This document shows, piece by piece, positions 8,175 to 18,523 of a stretch of DNA of 64,000 nucleotides. The notes beneath the pieces were generated by a model. It saw nothing but the letters and a program-made list of their open reading frames with translations, did no database searches and was not told where the DNA came from. Both the position numbers and the translations under genes were made by a program. Positions within the stretch are counted from its first letter, which is position 1. Every line of letters starts with the position of its first letter. The DNA is taken from NCBI RefSeq assembly GCF_035621455.1, contig NZ_CP141822.1:682001-746000 (forward strand), read 5' to 3'. This DNA comes from Vibrio natriegens NBRC 15636 = ATCC 14048 = DSM 759 (GTDB taxonomy: Bacteria > Pseudomonadota > Gammaproteobacteria > Enterobacterales > Vibrionaceae).

Positions 8175-9734
8175 ATGAGTAACCAAGCAATTAATAAGGC
8201 GCCATCTTCTAAGCCGAGTGGGATGGATCGCTTTCTAAACTTTATTGAGCGTGCAGGTAACAAAATTCCTGATCCTGCGATTTTGTTTTTTTGGGCACTA
8301 GTCATTACCTGGGCGGCATCTGCACTTTTATCGAATGTCTCTTTCGACCTTGTAAACCCTAGAACTGGTGAAACTTTAATCATCACTAACTTGTTGACAG
8401 GGGAAGCGTTGGCTAGCTTCCTTGCAAATATGGTGACGACATTCACTGGCTTTGCACCACTAGGTATCGTATTGGTCGCTATGTTAGGCGTGGGTGTTGC
8501 TGACTCTTCAGGCTTTATCACCACGGGCCTTAAGAAGATGCTGAGCTTTACACCTGCGAAGCTTCTTACTCCAATGCTTATTCTGGTTGCTATTGTATCG
8601 CATACTGCAGCAGATGCTGGCTACGTTCTGGTTATCCCTCTGGGTGGTATTATTTTCCATGCAGCAGGCCGTCATCCTCTAGCGGGTATTGCGGCAGCGT
8701 TCGCGGGTGTATCTGGTGGTTTCTCTGCAAACTTTATTCCTTCTGGTATCGACCCACTGTTGGCTGGTTTCACGCAAACAGCAGCACAAGTTCTCGATCC
8801 TGAATACGTTGTTAACCCTCTAGCAAACATCTTCTTTACTGGTATCTCATCAGTAATCATTGTGGCTATCGGTTGGTACGTTACTGAGAAAATTATTGAG
8901 CCACGTTTAGCGAAAACCCCAGTAGATGAAGATGCAGAAGCCGCTCCTGACCTAGGTTCATTCTCTGAAATTGAATCAAAAGCATTCCGCTACGCGGGTT
9001 GGTCGATGCTGGCTGGTATTGCTCTTCTTGTTGTGGCGTTAATTCCTGAAACTTCAGCATTACGCTCACCTGAAGGCGAGATTACAGCATTCTCAGCACC
9101 AATCATGAAGTCGATCGTTCCACTGATCTTCATTCTGTTTATCATCCCTGGTTACGTATACGGTAAAGTTTCTGGTACATTCAAATCCAGCAACGACATC
9201 ATTAAGGCGATGGCAGACACCATGTCGACGATGGGTGCTTACATCGTTATGTCTTTCTTCTGTGCTCAGTTCCTATCAGCATTTGCTCAGTCAAACATTG
9301 GTACGATGCTGGCGCTATACGGTGCTGAAGGTCTGAAAGCAATGAACCTTCCGGGTGAAGCTACGATCATTGGTATGATTCTGCTAACGGCTTCGGTAAA
9401 CCTGCTTATTGGTTCTGCGTCTGCGAAATGGGCTCTAATTGGTCCAATTCTGGTTCCTATGCTAATGGCGGTTGGCATCTCTCCTGAGTTGTCTCAGGCT
9501 GCATACCGTGTTGGTGACTCTGTATCGAACATCATTTCACCTCTGATGGTATTCTTCCCACTAGTGGTGGTGTACTGTCAGCGTTACGTGAAGTCGACCG
9601 GTATTGGTACGCTTGCATCACTAATGATGCCATTCTCGATCGCTATGCTGATCGGCTGGTCAATCTTCCTGATTGTTTACTGGATGATTGGTATTCCTCT
9701 AGGTATTCAAGCGCCGTACACTTACACCATGTAA
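8175..9734 (+). CDS. AbgT family transporter
   Basis: A 519-residue inner-membrane protein with roughly a dozen hydrophobic segments. The N-terminal region RFLNFIERAGNKIPDPAILF and the later segments GYVLVIPLGGIIFHAAGRHP and SANFIPSGIDP are characteristic of the AbgT family. E. coli AbgT imports p-aminobenzoyl-glutamate, a folate breakdown product, while other members (MtrF, YdaH) export sulfonamides. The sequence alone does not decide between these substrates. The gene is monocistronic with its own terminator. Confidence 0.88.
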   Translation: MSNQAINKAPSSKPSGMDRFLNFIERAGNKIPDPAILFFWALVITWAASALLSNVSFDLVNPRTGETLIITNLLTGEALASFLANMVTTFTGFAPLGIVLVAMLGVGVADSSGFITTGLKKMLSFTPAKLLTPMLILVAIVSHTAADAGYVLVIPLGGIIFHAAGRHPLAGIAAAFAGVSGGFSANFIPSGIDPLLAGFTQTAAQVLDPEYVVNPLANIFFTGISSVIIVAIGWYVTEKIIEPRLAKTPVDEDAEAAPDLGSFSEIESKAFRYAGWSMLAGIALLVVALIPETSALRSPEGEITAFSAPIMKSIVPLIFILFIIPGYVYGKVSGTFKSSNDIIKAMADTMSTMGAYIVMSFFCAQFLSAFAQSNIGTMLALYGAEGLKAMNLPGEATIIGMILLTASVNLLIGSASAKWALIGPILVPMLMAVGISPELSQAAYRVGDSVSNIISPLMVFFPLVVVYCQRYVKSTGIGTLASLMMPFSIAMLIGWSIFLIVYWMIGIPLGIQAPYTYTM

Positions 9735-9754
9735 GTCGCAACAGCTTAAATTTG

Positions 9755-9787
9755 AAAGCGCAGATCGCAAGGTCTGCGCTTTTTTTA
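9755..9787 (+). terminator. Terminator of the AbgT-family gene
   Basis: Stem of AAGCGCAGA with TCTGCGCTT, followed by seven T. The hairpin is almost identical to the purL terminator at 17001-17034. Confidence 0.85.
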
Positions 9788-9899
9788 TTCTTTCTTTTTT
9801 GATGGGGAAAGAGGAACATGTAATCTCTAACGTGACTGTAGCGTGTCGAAAGTTAGTGGTAATATTGGCCCGTCGCACATTCACTAATCTGGAGTCCCT

Positions 9900-10433
9900 T
9901 TGTCAGACCTTCAATTTACTCCCCAAGACGAACAATTTATGCGTAGAGCCATCGAATTGGCTGAGCTGGCTGAAGCGGAAGGAGAGGTGCCTGTTGGGGC
10001 CGTCTTAGTAAAAGATGGAGAGGTTATTGCAGAGGGCTGGAACCGCTCTATTTGTACTCATGACGCGACTGCCCATGCAGAAATTCAGACTCTGCGCAAA
10101 GCGGGACAAGTATTAGAGAACTATCGTTTATTGGATACTACGCTTTATGTGACATTAGAACCTTGCCCGATGTGTGCTGGAGCGCTGTTACACAGCCGTG
10201 TTAAGCGAGTGGTATTCGGTGCGCCGGACCTGAAAGCCGGGGCAGCAGGGACAGTGTTAAACCTGTTCGAAAGTCAGGCCGCATACCATTATGCAATGGT
10301 TGAAAAAGGGCTGTTAGAAGCCGAGTGCCGAGATCAGCTCCAAGCTTTTTTTAAACGCCGCCGTAAAGAGATTAAGGCAAAGAAGCAGGCTGAAAAAGCG
10401 TTACAGAGTGATCAGACAAAGAATGGGAATTAA
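9900..10433 (+). CDS. tadA: tRNA-specific adenosine deaminase TadA
   Basis: Converts adenosine 34 to inosine in the anticodon of tRNA-Arg(ACG), allowing it to read three codons. The 177 residues contain the cytidine/deoxycytidylate deaminase zinc site: H59-A-E61 with the catalytic Glu, then PCPMC with C89 and C92. The Lys/Arg-rich C-terminal tail is common in gamma-proteobacterial TadA. The proposed start is a TTG at 9900, five bases after GGAG; the first downstream ATG (MRRAIELAEL) would lose conserved residues. The order tadA-mltF-purL is shared with enteric bacteria. Confidence 0.96.
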   Translation: MSDLQFTPQDEQFMRRAIELAELAEAEGEVPVGAVLVKDGEVIAEGWNRSICTHDATAHAEIQTLRKAGQVLENYRLLDTTLYVTLEPCPMCAGALLHSRVKRVVFGAPDLKAGAAGTVLNLFESQAAYHYAMVEKGLLEAECRDQLQAFFKRRRKEIKAKKQAEKALQSDQTKNGN

Positions 10434-10446
10434 GGAAGAGAGATTC

Positions 10447-10478
10447 AGCAAACATCTACGTTCGGGTAGATGTTTGCT
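10447..10478 (+). terminator. Hairpin terminator after tadA
   Basis: A perfect 13-bp stem (10447-10459 with 10466-10478) with a 6-base loop, followed by only a weakly T-rich stretch. It also lies just beyond the end of the convergent small ORF at 10486-10620. Confidence 0.65.
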
Positions 10479-10485
10479 TCTTGTA

Positions 10486-10620
10486 TCAGTGATTCACTAA
10501 GTGAATGAAAACACGATGGCGTTCACTGATTTTCTTTTTCATGCTCGTCAGTTTGCGCTTACGACGAATTGCCGCCACTGTATTATGCAAACGCTTTGAC
10601 TGAACCTTACGTCTTCTCAT
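10486..10620 (-). CDS. Small, very basic 44-residue protein, function unknown
   Basis: The minus strand reads an ATG at 10620 followed by 43 codons and TGA. The product begins MRRRKVQSKRLHNTVAAIRR and has about sixteen Arg/Lys among 44 residues, with further clusters RRKRK and KKK; the predicted charge is strongly positive. AGAGG lies at a suitable distance before the ATG. Such composition suits an RNA- or ribosome-associated protein, but I recognise no family. It could also be a fortuitous ORF; the Shine-Dalgarno and its position in a gap of almost 700 bases between tadA and mltF favour a real gene. Confidence 0.5.
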   Translation of the reverse strand: MRRRKVQSKRLHNTVAAIRRKRKLTSMKKKISERHRVFIHLVNH

Positions 10621-11083
10621 ATTCTAAACCTCTAGCAGACAAGACTACGAACACCCTCAAGTAGACACTGATTGTGTCTAACTAACCTAAACTCATCGTT
10701 ATCACGTGCAACAATTCACTTTTTCATGCACAACGTAATCAACCCCACTTACACAAAACGTGGTGTGTAGTCGGCGTCCAGTTAGGCATGGGAAATTGCA
10801 ACACTGATAATGGGCCGAGCGTCATCGATGAAATTTTCAATCGCAAAGACGTTCATATCCCGACCTCAGATTAGTGGACAACCATTAGCTGACATTCTAA
10901 TAATCAGCGTCATGTTTAATCGGGAGAGGGTAGCCAGCCGAGTATATTGCGCTCAAAATATCTAACTAACGTTTAAATATTAAGGGGTTACAATATTGGT
11001 CATTAAGTTTGTTTGCACTTACTTTATGATGCTGACCGAACTCGGAAAGATCGATTCTAGATAAGTTTGTTCAAAGACTCAAC
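10621..11083. other. Intergenic region with no recognised gene
   Basis: About 460 bases between the small basic ORF and mltF. The motif TCTAACTAAC occurs twice (around 10677 and 10960). Only very short ORFs without ribosome-binding sites were seen. The part beside 10620 presumably holds the promoter of the small ORF. Confidence 0.3.
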
Positions 11084-11114
11084 AAAAAATGACGAGCTAT
11101 TCACTCGCCATTTT
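11084..11114 (-). terminator. Terminator of mltF
   Basis: On the minus strand an 11-bp stem with one G-U pair is followed by six T (11089 to 11084), 19 bases past the mltF stop. Confidence 0.75.
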
Positions 11115-11132
11115 TAATTCGATGTTTGAGCC

Positions 11133-12776
11133 TTATTCGGGAATGACTTCTAACGCTGTTTCGTTTTCTTCTGTCGTACCAGAAGCGCCTGAAACCTCGG
11201 TCTTTTCATCCTCTATCTGCTCTGTTGTTGGTTCCGATACACTCTCAACTGCGCCCGATACTGTCTCAGCGATACTTTCTACTGCACCTGACGTGAGGGT
11301 GTCGGGATTGAGCGGTGGGATGACTTGCAGATCTTCAGTGCTTTCATCGGTAGCTGGCTTCTGACTGACGTGGCCGATAATTGACTGATAGTAACGACGA
11401 ATATTTTCAACGTAATTACGAGCCTCATCTCCTCGGGCATAGCCGTAACGCGTTTGGCTGTAGAAACGCTTTTGACGCAATAATGGTAGCCTGTCTTTTA
11501 CGTCCGCCCACGCATTTGGATCGCCGCCCTGAGCTTTTGTCAGGCGCCGAGCGTCCAGCATATGACCATAACCAATGTTATAAGACGCCAGCGCGAACCA
11601 AATCTTTTCATGATCGCTAATCGTTTCGGGTACGCGAGCGACAATCCGGCGCAGGTACTCGACACCACCACGGATAGATTGCTCAGGATCGAGACGGTTG
11701 GTCACGCCGACGCTTTTCGCTGTAGGTAAGGTGAGCATCATCATTCCGCGCACGCCAGTTGGAGACTTCGCTTTTGGTTTCCAGTGAGATTCTTGATAAG
11801 CCAACGCTGCGATTAAGCGCCAATCAAACTCTTCGCTGTACTTTTGGAATAGGGGAGACCATTTAGGGAGTTTGTCATCCAGTGCACGAATGAAGGCCCG
11901 AGTATCCACATAATCAAAGGCTTCAATATGGCCAATGTATTTTTCTTCTAAGGAAGCGAGTTCACCTGACTGCTTGATGTTGCCGAAAAACTCTATCAGC
12001 ATCGCGTATAAGCTTTCATCTTCGGAACGACGGGTAAACCAAGACACCGGTTGGTCTTCCGTTAACTCAAATGCTAAAGCTAAATCTGGGTAAAGGCGCT
12101 GGGCCAGTGAAAGCTCAACTGAGTCCGTCACCGTGAAGCGCAATTCGCCTGTGGATACGCGTTTCAGCAAATCTCTGGTATCTGCATTGCCAACGATTTC
12201 GAACTGTAGCTCAGGATACTGCTTTTTTAATGCCGTTAGTGTCGGAACATATTGTGATTGCTCGACGATTTGCAGTGTATTAGCTGCCGCGTTGCTATCG
12301 GCATCGGCTTCGTCAGCCTGAGTCGCTTGATATTTTATCAATCGCTCAATACTACGAGGCCTCAGCTGCCCCTTTTTATACACGACTTGCTGGCTGACAT
12401 AGTAGTAGGCAGGGCCAGGTCGAAAACGCTTTACCGCTTGAGAAGTCTGGTTCAAACCTGTGGCAATAATATCAATGTCGCCTTTCTTGAGTGCCGGAAA
12501 AAGATCGGCTTGGCGAAAAGCGGGTTTAATTTCTAGCTTCACCCCGAGTTCTTCTGCGAACTGACGTGCAAGCTCATAATCCAGGCCGGCAGGGCCATCG
12601 GGACCAATGTAATAAGAGAGCTGGTTATTCAGTGTGCCAACTCGAAGAACGCCACGTTCCTGGATTTTTTGGAATTCACTTTTTGGGGTCGACTCAATTT
12701 GGCAGGCAGAAAGTAGTAGCACAGAAGCGAAAAGTAGGACGCTGCGCTTAAGTCGGTTGAGCTGGCTAATTTGCAT
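11133..12776 (-). CDS. mltF: Membrane-bound lytic murein transglycosylase F
   Basis: Cleaves the MurNAc-GlcNAc bond of peptidoglycan to form 1,6-anhydro ends, acting at the outer membrane. The 547 residues start with a signal sequence ending in LLLSAC, a plausible lipobox with Cys25. Next is an ABC-type solute-binding-like module (about 35-270: RGVLRVGTLNNQ, GLDYELARQFAEELGV, DIIATGLN) and then the GH23 catalytic domain (about 300-450) with the catalytic Glu in ALAYQESHWKPKAKS and GVRGMMMLT. The C-terminal 70 residues are acidic, Thr/Ser/Glu-rich and probably disordered. It is divergently transcribed from purL. Confidence 0.95.
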   Translation of the reverse strand: MQISQLNRLKRSVLLFASVLLLSACQIESTPKSEFQKIQERGVLRVGTLNNQLSYYIGPDGPAGLDYELARQFAEELGVKLEIKPAFRQADLFPALKKGDIDIIATGLNQTSQAVKRFRPGPAYYYVSQQVVYKKGQLRPRSIERLIKYQATQADEADADSNAAANTLQIVEQSQYVPTLTALKKQYPELQFEIVGNADTRDLLKRVSTGELRFTVTDSVELSLAQRLYPDLALAFELTEDQPVSWFTRRSEDESLYAMLIEFFGNIKQSGELASLEEKYIGHIEAFDYVDTRAFIRALDDKLPKWSPLFQKYSEEFDWRLIAALAYQESHWKPKAKSPTGVRGMMMLTLPTAKSVGVTNRLDPEQSIRGGVEYLRRIVARVPETISDHEKIWFALASYNIGYGHMLDARRLTKAQGGDPNAWADVKDRLPLLRQKRFYSQTRYGYARGDEARNYVENIRRYYQSIIGHVSQKPATDESTEDLQVIPPLNPDTLTSGAVESIAETVSGAVESVSEPTTEQIEDEKTEVSGASGTTEENETALEVIPE

Positions 12777-12916
12777 TAATTGGTACTTCTCGAGAAATTT
12801 CTAACTACCTTTATATCAAAGGGAAGTGGTGGGGCAAAGGGAATCGCACACATAGAGTGCGACATTGCGTGTTTTATCGACATTTTGGTTATAATTCAAA
12901 TTTGATAAAAAAATTG

Positions 12917-12932
12917 ACGCAAACGGTTGCTT
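12917..12932 (+). promoter_or_regulatory. PurR-like operator upstream of purL
   Basis: ACGCAAACGGTTGCTT matches the E. coli PurR box ACGCAAACGTTTGCGT at 14 of 16 positions. It sits directly upstream of the -35 element of the purL promoter, consistent with repression by purines. Confidence 0.75.
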
Positions 12933-12938
12933 TTGGTG

Positions 12939-12967
12939 TTACATCACAAAAACAATTGCTATATAAT
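12939..12967 (+). promoter_or_regulatory. purL promoter
   Basis: TTACAT (-35, 12939-12944) and TATAAT (-10, 12962-12967) have 17-base spacing. The predicted 5' untranslated region to the ATG at 13075 is about 100 bases. Confidence 0.65.
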
Positions 12968-13074
12968 GCGCTCGCAAAGGAGAGGTGGAATCGGTATAAG
13001 TTCGGGTTTTTACGCCTAAGTGGCTGAATTTATTCCAATATCACCTTAATCAATTGCATAAGAGACCTAAGCAC

Positions 13075-16000
13075 ATGAGAATTTTGCGTGGCTCCCCAGC
13101 TCTTTCTGAGTTCCGTGTTAACAAACTATTGGAACTTTGTCGTGAACAAGATCTGCCTGTAACCGGCATTTACGCCGAGTTTATGCACTTTGCGGATCTA
13201 AAATCTGACCTTGATGACCAAGAGTTAGAAAAGCTTGAAAAGTTGCTGACTTACGGTCCAACGATCGAAGAGCACGAGCCTGAAGGTCTTCTACTTCTTG
13301 TTACGCCTCGTCCTGGCACTATTTCGCCTTGGTCTTCTAAATCTACCGATATTGCTATCAACTGTGGTCTGGACAATGTTAAGCGTCTGGAGCGTGGTAC
13401 AGCGTACTACGTAGAAACGTCTGCGACACTTTCTGATGCTCAAATCGACACAGTTAAAGCCCTAATCCACGACCGCATGATGGAAACGGTGTTTACCGAG
13501 CTTGAAGCCGCTTCTGCACTATTTACTGTGGCAGAGCCAGCTCCAGTGGCGCACGTTGATATCTTAGCTGGTGGTCGTCTTGCGCTTGAAGAAGCAAACG
13601 TTTCACTTGGCTTAGCGCTAGCAGAAGATGAAATTGATTACTTAGTGGAGAACTTCACTAAGTTAGGTCGTAATCCAAACGACATCGAGCTGATGATGTT
13701 TGCTCAAGCGAACTCAGAGCACTGTCGTCATAAGATCTTTAATGCAGACTGGACTATCGATGGCGTAGACCAAGAGAAGTCTCTGTTTAAGATGATCAAA
13801 AACACATTTGAAACGACGCCAGACCACGTTCTGTCTGCTTACAAAGATAACGCAGCGGTAATGACAGGTTCTAAAGTGGGTCGTTTCTTCCCAGATCCTA
13901 AATCACGCCAATACACTTACCACCATGAAGATGCGCACATCTTGATGAAGGTAGAGACGCACAACCACCCAACGGCTATCTCTCCATGGCCAGGCGCATC
14001 AACCGGTTCAGGTGGTGAAATCCGTGACGAAGGCGCGACAGGTATCGGTGGTAAGCCTAAAGCGGGTCTGGTTGGTTTTACAACGTCTAACTTGCGTATT
14101 CCTGGTTTTGAACAGCCTTGGGAAACGGACTTCGGTAAGCCGGGTCGTATCGTAAACGCACTAGACATCATGCTTGAAGGCCCTCTGGGTGGCGCGGCAT
14201 TCAACAACGAATTTGGTCGTCCAAACCTCCTAGGCTACTTCCGTACCTACGAAGAGAAAGTGACTTCCCACGCGGGTGAAGAAATTCGTGGTTACCACAA
14301 GCCAATCATGATTGCTGGTGGTATGGGTAATATCCGTGACGAGCACGTTCAGAAGAAAGAGATCCCAGTTGGTGCGAGCCTAATCGTACTTGGTGGTCCG
14401 GCAATGAACATCGGTCTTGGTGGCGGTGCGGCGTCTTCAATGGCGTCTGGTCAGTCAGCAGAAGATCTGGACTTTGCTTCAGTACAGCGTGAAAACCCAG
14501 AGATGGAACGTCGTTGTCAGGAAGTTATCGACCGTTGTTGGCAGCTAGGTGAAGAGAACCCAATCGCATTTATCCACGATGTGGGCGCGGGCGGTATCTC
14601 TAACGCACTTCCTGAGCTTTGTGACGATGGCGAGCGTGGCGGTAAGTTCCAGCTACGTGATGTACCAAATGATGAATTGAGCATGAGCCCGCTGGAAATC
14701 TGGTGTAACGAATCTCAGGAACGTTACGTTCTTGCAGTTGCGCCAGAACATATGGAAGCATTCGATGCAATCTGTAAGCGTGAGCGTGCACCTTACGCAG
14801 TAGTTGGTGTGGCAACAGAAGAACGTCATCTGACACTAGAAGACTCTCACTTCGACAACACGCCAATTGATATGCCAATGGATATCTTGCTTGGTAAAAC
14901 ACCGAAGATGCACCGTGAAGCAACGACATTGAAAGTAGATAGCCCAGCGATTGCACGTGACGGTATTGAAATCAACGAAGCGGCAGATCGCGTACTTCGT
15001 CTTCCAACTGTAGCTGAGAAAACGTTCCTGATTACTATCGGTGACCGCTCAGTAACAGGTTTGGTCGCTCGTGACCAGATGGTTGGTCCTTGGCAGGTTC
15101 CTGTAGCGAACTGTGCAGTTACGGCGGCAAGTTACGACACATACCACGGTGAAGCGATGTCGATGGGTGAGCGTACTCCGGTTGCTCTACTAGACTTCGG
15201 CGCGTCTGCTCGTCTGGCTGTTGGTGAGTCACTAACTAACATCGCGGCGACTGACATCGGTGATATCAAGCGCATTAAACTCTCTGCGAACTGGATGTCT
15301 CCAGCGGGTCACCCAGGTGAAGACGCAGGTCTTTACGAAGCAGTGAAAGCTGTGGGCGAAGAGCTATGTCCGGCGCTAGGTTTGACTATCCCTGTTGGTA
15401 AAGACTCAATGTCAATGAAGACCAAGTGGGAAGAAAATGGTGAAAGCAAAGAAGTTACTTCGCCACTATCGCTAGTAATCACTGCGTTTGGCCGTGTTGA
15501 AGACGTACGTAAGACAGTAACGCCTCAGCTACGCACTGACAAAGGTGATTCTTCACTTGTTCTTGTTGACCTGGGTAACGGCAAAAACCGTCTGGGTGCA
15601 ACAGCACTGGCACAGGTTTACAAGCAACTTGGTGACAAGCCTGCAGACGTAGACAACGCAGAGCAGCTAAAACGCTTCTTCGATGCAATGCAAACACTGG
15701 TTGGTGATGACAAGCTTGTTGCTTACCACGATAAAGGTGACGGCGGTCTATTTGTAACACTTGCTGAGATGGCATTCGCTGGTCACTGTGGTGTGAAAGC
15801 GAACATCGAAGGTCTGGGCAAAGATGCGCTGGCAGTTCTATTTAACGAAGAGCTAGGTGCAGTTGTTCAGGTTAAGAACGAAGAGCTGGATTCAGTTCTG
15901 TCTACGCTAGCAGCGAATGGCTTAGAAGCATGTTCACATGTGATTGGTTCTGTTGAAGCTTCAGACGACTTTGTTATCACGTCTGGTGATGCAGTTGTAC

Positions 16001-16968
16001 TTGAGCGTTCACGTACTGAACTACGTGTTATCTGGGCAGAAACAACGCACAAAATGCAGGCGCTACGTGATAACCCAGCATGTGCAGACCAAGAATTTGA
16101 AGCGAAGAAAGACAACACGGACCCAGGTCTGAACGTATCTCTAAGCTTTGATGTGAATGAAGATATCGCAGCACCTTACATTGCGAAAGGCGCGAAACCT
16201 AAGATGGCGATTCTTCGTGAGCAAGGCGTAAACTCTCACGTTGAAATGGCAGCAGCCTTTGACCGTGCTGGCTTTGAAGCAACCGACATCCATATGAGCG
16301 ATATTCTGACAGGCCAAGCGGTACTTGATGAATACCAAGGTCTGGTAGCGTGTGGCGGTTTCTCTTACGGTGACGTACTAGGTGCGGGTGAAGGTTGGGC
16401 GAAGTCTATCCTGTTTAACGCACAAGCTCGTGAGCAGTTCCAAGCGTTCTTCAATCGTGAAGAGACATTCTCTCTAGGTGTTTGTAACGGTTGTCAGATG
16501 CTTTCTAACCTGAAAGAACTTATCCCGGGTGCAGACTTGTGGCCACGTTTTGTTCGCAACGAATCTGAGCGTTTTGAAGCACGCTTTAGCCTGGTTGAAG
16601 TACAGAAGTCTGATTCTGTGTTCTTCGACGGCATGGCTGGCTCACGTATGCCTATCGCGGTTTCTCACGGTGAAGGTCGTGTAGAAGTACGTGACGGTGA
16701 GCACCTAAACGCAATTGAAGCGTCAGGTACTGTGGCACTACGTTACGTTGATAATAACGGTAACCCAACGCAACAATACCCGAACAACCCGAATGGTTCG
16801 CCAAATGCGATTACCGGTCTGACTACAGCAGATGGCCGTGTAACCATTATGATGCCTCACCCAGAGCGTGTATTCCGTACGGTTGCAAACTCTTGGTCTC
16901 CAGAAGGCTGGGGTGAAAACGGCGCTTGGATGCGTATGTTCCAAAACGCACGTAAGAACATCGGTTAA
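13075..16968 (+). CDS. purL: Phosphoribosylformylglycinamidine synthase
   Basis: The fourth step of de novo purine synthesis: FGAR + glutamine + ATP gives FGAM. This is the single-chain, gamma-proteobacterial form of 1297 residues. It contains an N-terminal PurS-like region, duplicated AIRS-like ATP-binding domains (motifs such as [16 protein letters not shown] and [16 protein letters not shown]), and a C-terminal class I glutamine amidotransferase with the nucleophilic Cys in [10 protein letters not shown] and the catalytic His in PHPERV. The ATG at 13075 gives the conserved N-terminus [14 protein letters not shown]; an upstream TTG at 13054 is less likely. The upstream PurR-like operator suggests purine repression. 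Confidence 0.98.
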   Translation: MRILRGSPALSEFRVNKLLELCREQDLPVTGIYAEFMHFADLKSDLDDQELEKLEKLLTYGPTIEEHEPEGLLLLVTPRPGTISPWSSKSTDIAINCGLDNVKRLERGTAYYVETSATLSDAQIDTVKALIHDRMMETVFTELEAASALFTVAEPAPVAHVDILAGGRLALEEANVSLGLALAEDEIDYLVENFTKLGRNPNDIELMMFAQANSEHCRHKIFNADWTIDGVDQEKSLFKMIKNTFETTPDHVLSAYKDNAAVMTGSKVGRFFPDPKSRQYTYHHEDAHILMKVETHNHPTAISPWPGASTGSGGEIRDEGATGIGGKPKAGLVGFTTSNLRIPGFEQPWETDFGKPGRIVNALDIMLEGPLGGAAFNNEFGRPNLLGYFRTYEEKVTSHAGEEIRGYHKPIMIAGGMGNIRDEHVQKKEIPVGASLIVLGGPAMNIGLGGGAASSMASGQSAEDLDFASVQRENPEMERRCQEVIDRCWQLGEENPIAFIHDVGAGGISNALPELCDDGERGGKFQLRDVPNDELSMSPLEIWCNESQERYVLAVAPEHMEAFDAICKRERAPYAVVGVATEERHLTLEDSHFDNTPIDMPMDILLGKTPKMHREATTLKVDSPAIARDGIEINEAADRVLRLPTVAEKTFLITIGDRSVTGLVARDQMVGPWQVPVANCAVTAASYDTYHGEAMSMGERTPVALLDFGASARLAVGESLTNIAATDIGDIKRIKLSANWMSPAGHPGEDAGLYEAVKAVGEELCPALGLTIPVGKDSMSMKTKWEENGESKEVTSPLSLVITAFGRVEDVRKTVTPQLRTDKGDSSLVLVDLGNGKNRLGATALAQVYKQLGDKPADVDNAEQLKRFFDAMQTLVGDDKLVAYHDKGDGGLFVTLAEMAFAGHCGVKANIEGLGKDALAVLFNEELGAVVQVKNEELDSVLSTLAANGLEACSHVIGSVEASDDFVITSGDAVVLERSRTELRVIWAETTHKMQALRDNPACADQEFEAKKDNTDPGLNVSLSFDVNEDIAAPYIAKGAKPKMAILREQGVNSHVEMAAAFDRAGFEATDIHMSDILTGQAVLDEYQGLVACGGFSYGDVLGAGEGWAKSILFNAQAREQFQAFFNREETFSLGVCNGCQMLSNLKELIPGADLWPRFVRNESERFEARFSLVEVQKSDSVFFDGMAGSRMPIAVSHGEGRVEVRDGEHLNAIEASGTVALRYVDNNGNPTQQYPNNPNGSPNAITGLTTADGRVTIMMPHPERVFRTVANSWSPEGWGENGAWMRMFQNARKNIG

Positions 16969-17000
16969 TTCTGTTTTTATATAAACAGCTAACAAACCGT

Positions 17001-17034
17001 AAAGCGCAGATCGAAAGGTCTGCGCTTTTTGTTT
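17001..17034 (+). terminator. Terminator of purL
   Basis: Stem AAAGCGCAGA (17001-17010) with its complement ending in a run of T. The hairpin core is nearly identical to the terminator at 9755-9787. Confidence 0.85.
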
Positions 17035-17156
17035 TTACCAACAAAACTATTCACCAATAGTATGCTCGATAGTTTCGTTGCAATTTTGATGGTGATGACT
17101 TCTGCTTCTGTGTATGAGTGACTGGTTTACAGCGTATTTTCTAGTTGTTACGCAAT

Positions 17157-17190
17157 AAAAAATGCCAGTAAGCAATTGCTTACTGGCATT
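17157..17190 (-). terminator. Terminator of the di-heme/RCC1 operon
   Basis: A perfect 15-bp inverted repeat (17161-17175 with 17176-17190) followed on the minus strand by a T-rich tail. It lies 16 bases beyond the stop codon of the di-heme protein gene. Confidence 0.85.
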
Positions 17191-17206
17191 TAAACGCGGC
17201 TGTTAG

Positions 17207-18523
17207 CTAAATGGAGCGAAGGAAATCTAAGAGTAACTGTTTGTCTTCTTCAGTAAGCTCTACAAACGCTTGTTTAGCGGATTGCGCTTCTCCTCCATGC
17301 CACAAAATGGCACTTTGCAGATCTTCGGCGCGACCATCATGTAAAAATCGGCTCTGACCATCACCTTCGATAAGACCAAGTCCCCATAAGGGTGGGGTTT
17401 TCCATTCTGCTGGTTCTGCACTGCCTTCTTTCACACCATCGCTTAAGTCAGCTCCCATATCGTGCAATAACAAATCTGTATATGGGTAGAAGGTTTGATT
17501 GCTTAAAATAGGGAAACGAGTGACTTCACCTGTCGTCAGTGACTCTCGATGGCAAGCGTTGCAGCCTACATCCATAAACAGCTTTCGACCTTGCTGGAAA
17601 GCAATGCTGCTTCCGTTGCGTCGTTCAGGCACTGCAAGAATGGTCAAGAAGTCATTAATTGCTTCGAGTGAAGCATCGGATACTTCCGGCGAACCGCCAG
17701 ATGGCATCAATTCGCAAACCTCTTGTTGTTCAGTACAAGGCTCTGCAGGGTTGTAGCTGGATGTGAGTCCCATATCCTGATGGAAAGCACCTGCTACTTG
17801 GCTTTCTAAAGTACAGTGAACGCCTTTCCAGCCGAAACGTCCGATACATGTTTCTAGCTGATGTGCCCGTCCTGAAATACCATCAGAGTTACTGTCTTCG
17901 ATATCTTGATAGTCAAGAATGACTGATTCTGGAACCAAATCCAGCAACCCCATGCCAATCAGCTGTGGTGAGAGGCGAGGCCCTAAAGACACCCCTTCCG
18001 CTAGAGGATTCATTGCATCATTTAGATGAAAGAGAATTTCGTCACTGCTGCCTTTAGTCCAAGTCACGGAGCCTTCTGGAGACCCATCGGCAGAAAAAGT
18101 TTGCAACTGTCCACCAAGGAATGGGTCGACGGCACCGTTTTTATCTGCCAAGCGGAATAAAATGCCGTCTCCCGTACTGCCATCACTTTTCAGTGATTCA
18201 GCTCTGGCTGATGTTTCATGACAACCTGTACATGAATCCGTTATTGCCAAAGGGCCGAAACCATCGAGCAGTTCACGGCTTCCGGGAGCAGGAAGCCATG
18301 TAGCGATAAACAGCTCCCTGCCTTGAGAGGCCCCGTGATAGTCTTGGAGGTCTAATTCAGGAATAAATTGCAAAAAGCCGTTGTTTGCATCATAGCTAAC
18401 AGTGGCTACGCCACCTGCAGGCCCAAGTTCAACGTATGCTGGCTGATCTTCTGATTGTGACGATGAACCGTCACAACCAAAAAGCCAAATACTGCACAGA
18501 AATAATAAAGACTTTTTCATCAT
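17207..18523 (-). CDS. Di-heme oxidoreductase-like lipoprotein (DUF1111/DHOR type)
   Basis: A 438-residue exported protein. The signal peptide ends in a lipobox-like WLFGC (Cys17), suggesting membrane anchoring in the cell envelope. Two c-type heme motifs CxxCH are present: CTGCH at 98-102 and CNACH at 321-325. The segment NSDGISGR and the two-heme arrangement match the DUF1111 (thiol oxidoreductase-like, bacterial di-heme peroxidase-related) family. Four further Cys lie between about 226 and 270. The start ATG overlaps the stop of the RCC1 gene (ATGA), so the two are co-translated. The enzymatic reaction is unknown; electron transfer or peroxidase chemistry in the periplasm is the obvious guess. 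Confidence 0.82.
   Translation of the reverse strand: MMKKSLLFLCSIWLFGCDGSSSQSEDQPAYVELGPAGGVATVSYDANNGFLQFIPELDLQDYHGASQGRELFIATWLPAPGSRELLDGFGPLAITDSCTGCHETSARAESLKSDGSTGDGILFRLADKNGAVDPFLGGQLQTFSADGSPEGSVTWTKGSSDEILFHLNDAMNPLAEGVSLGPRLSPQLIGMGLLDLVPESVILDYQDIEDSNSDGISGRAHQLETCIGRFGWKGVHCTLESQVAGAFHQDMGLTSSYNPAEPCTEQQEVCELMPSGGSPEVSDASLEAINDFLTILAVPERRNGSSIAFQQGRKLFMDVGCNACHRESLTTGEVTRFPILSNQTFYPYTDLLLHDMGADLSDGVKEGSAEPAEWKTPPLWGLGLIEGDGQSRFLHDGRAEDLQSAILWHGGEAQSAKQAFVELTEEDKQLLLDFLRSI

Noticed and set aside
10788..10874. Plus-strand 28-codon ORF beginning MGNCNTDNGPS
   Set aside because: No ribosome-binding site, no homology recognised, and the extended frame upstream has no protein-like character.
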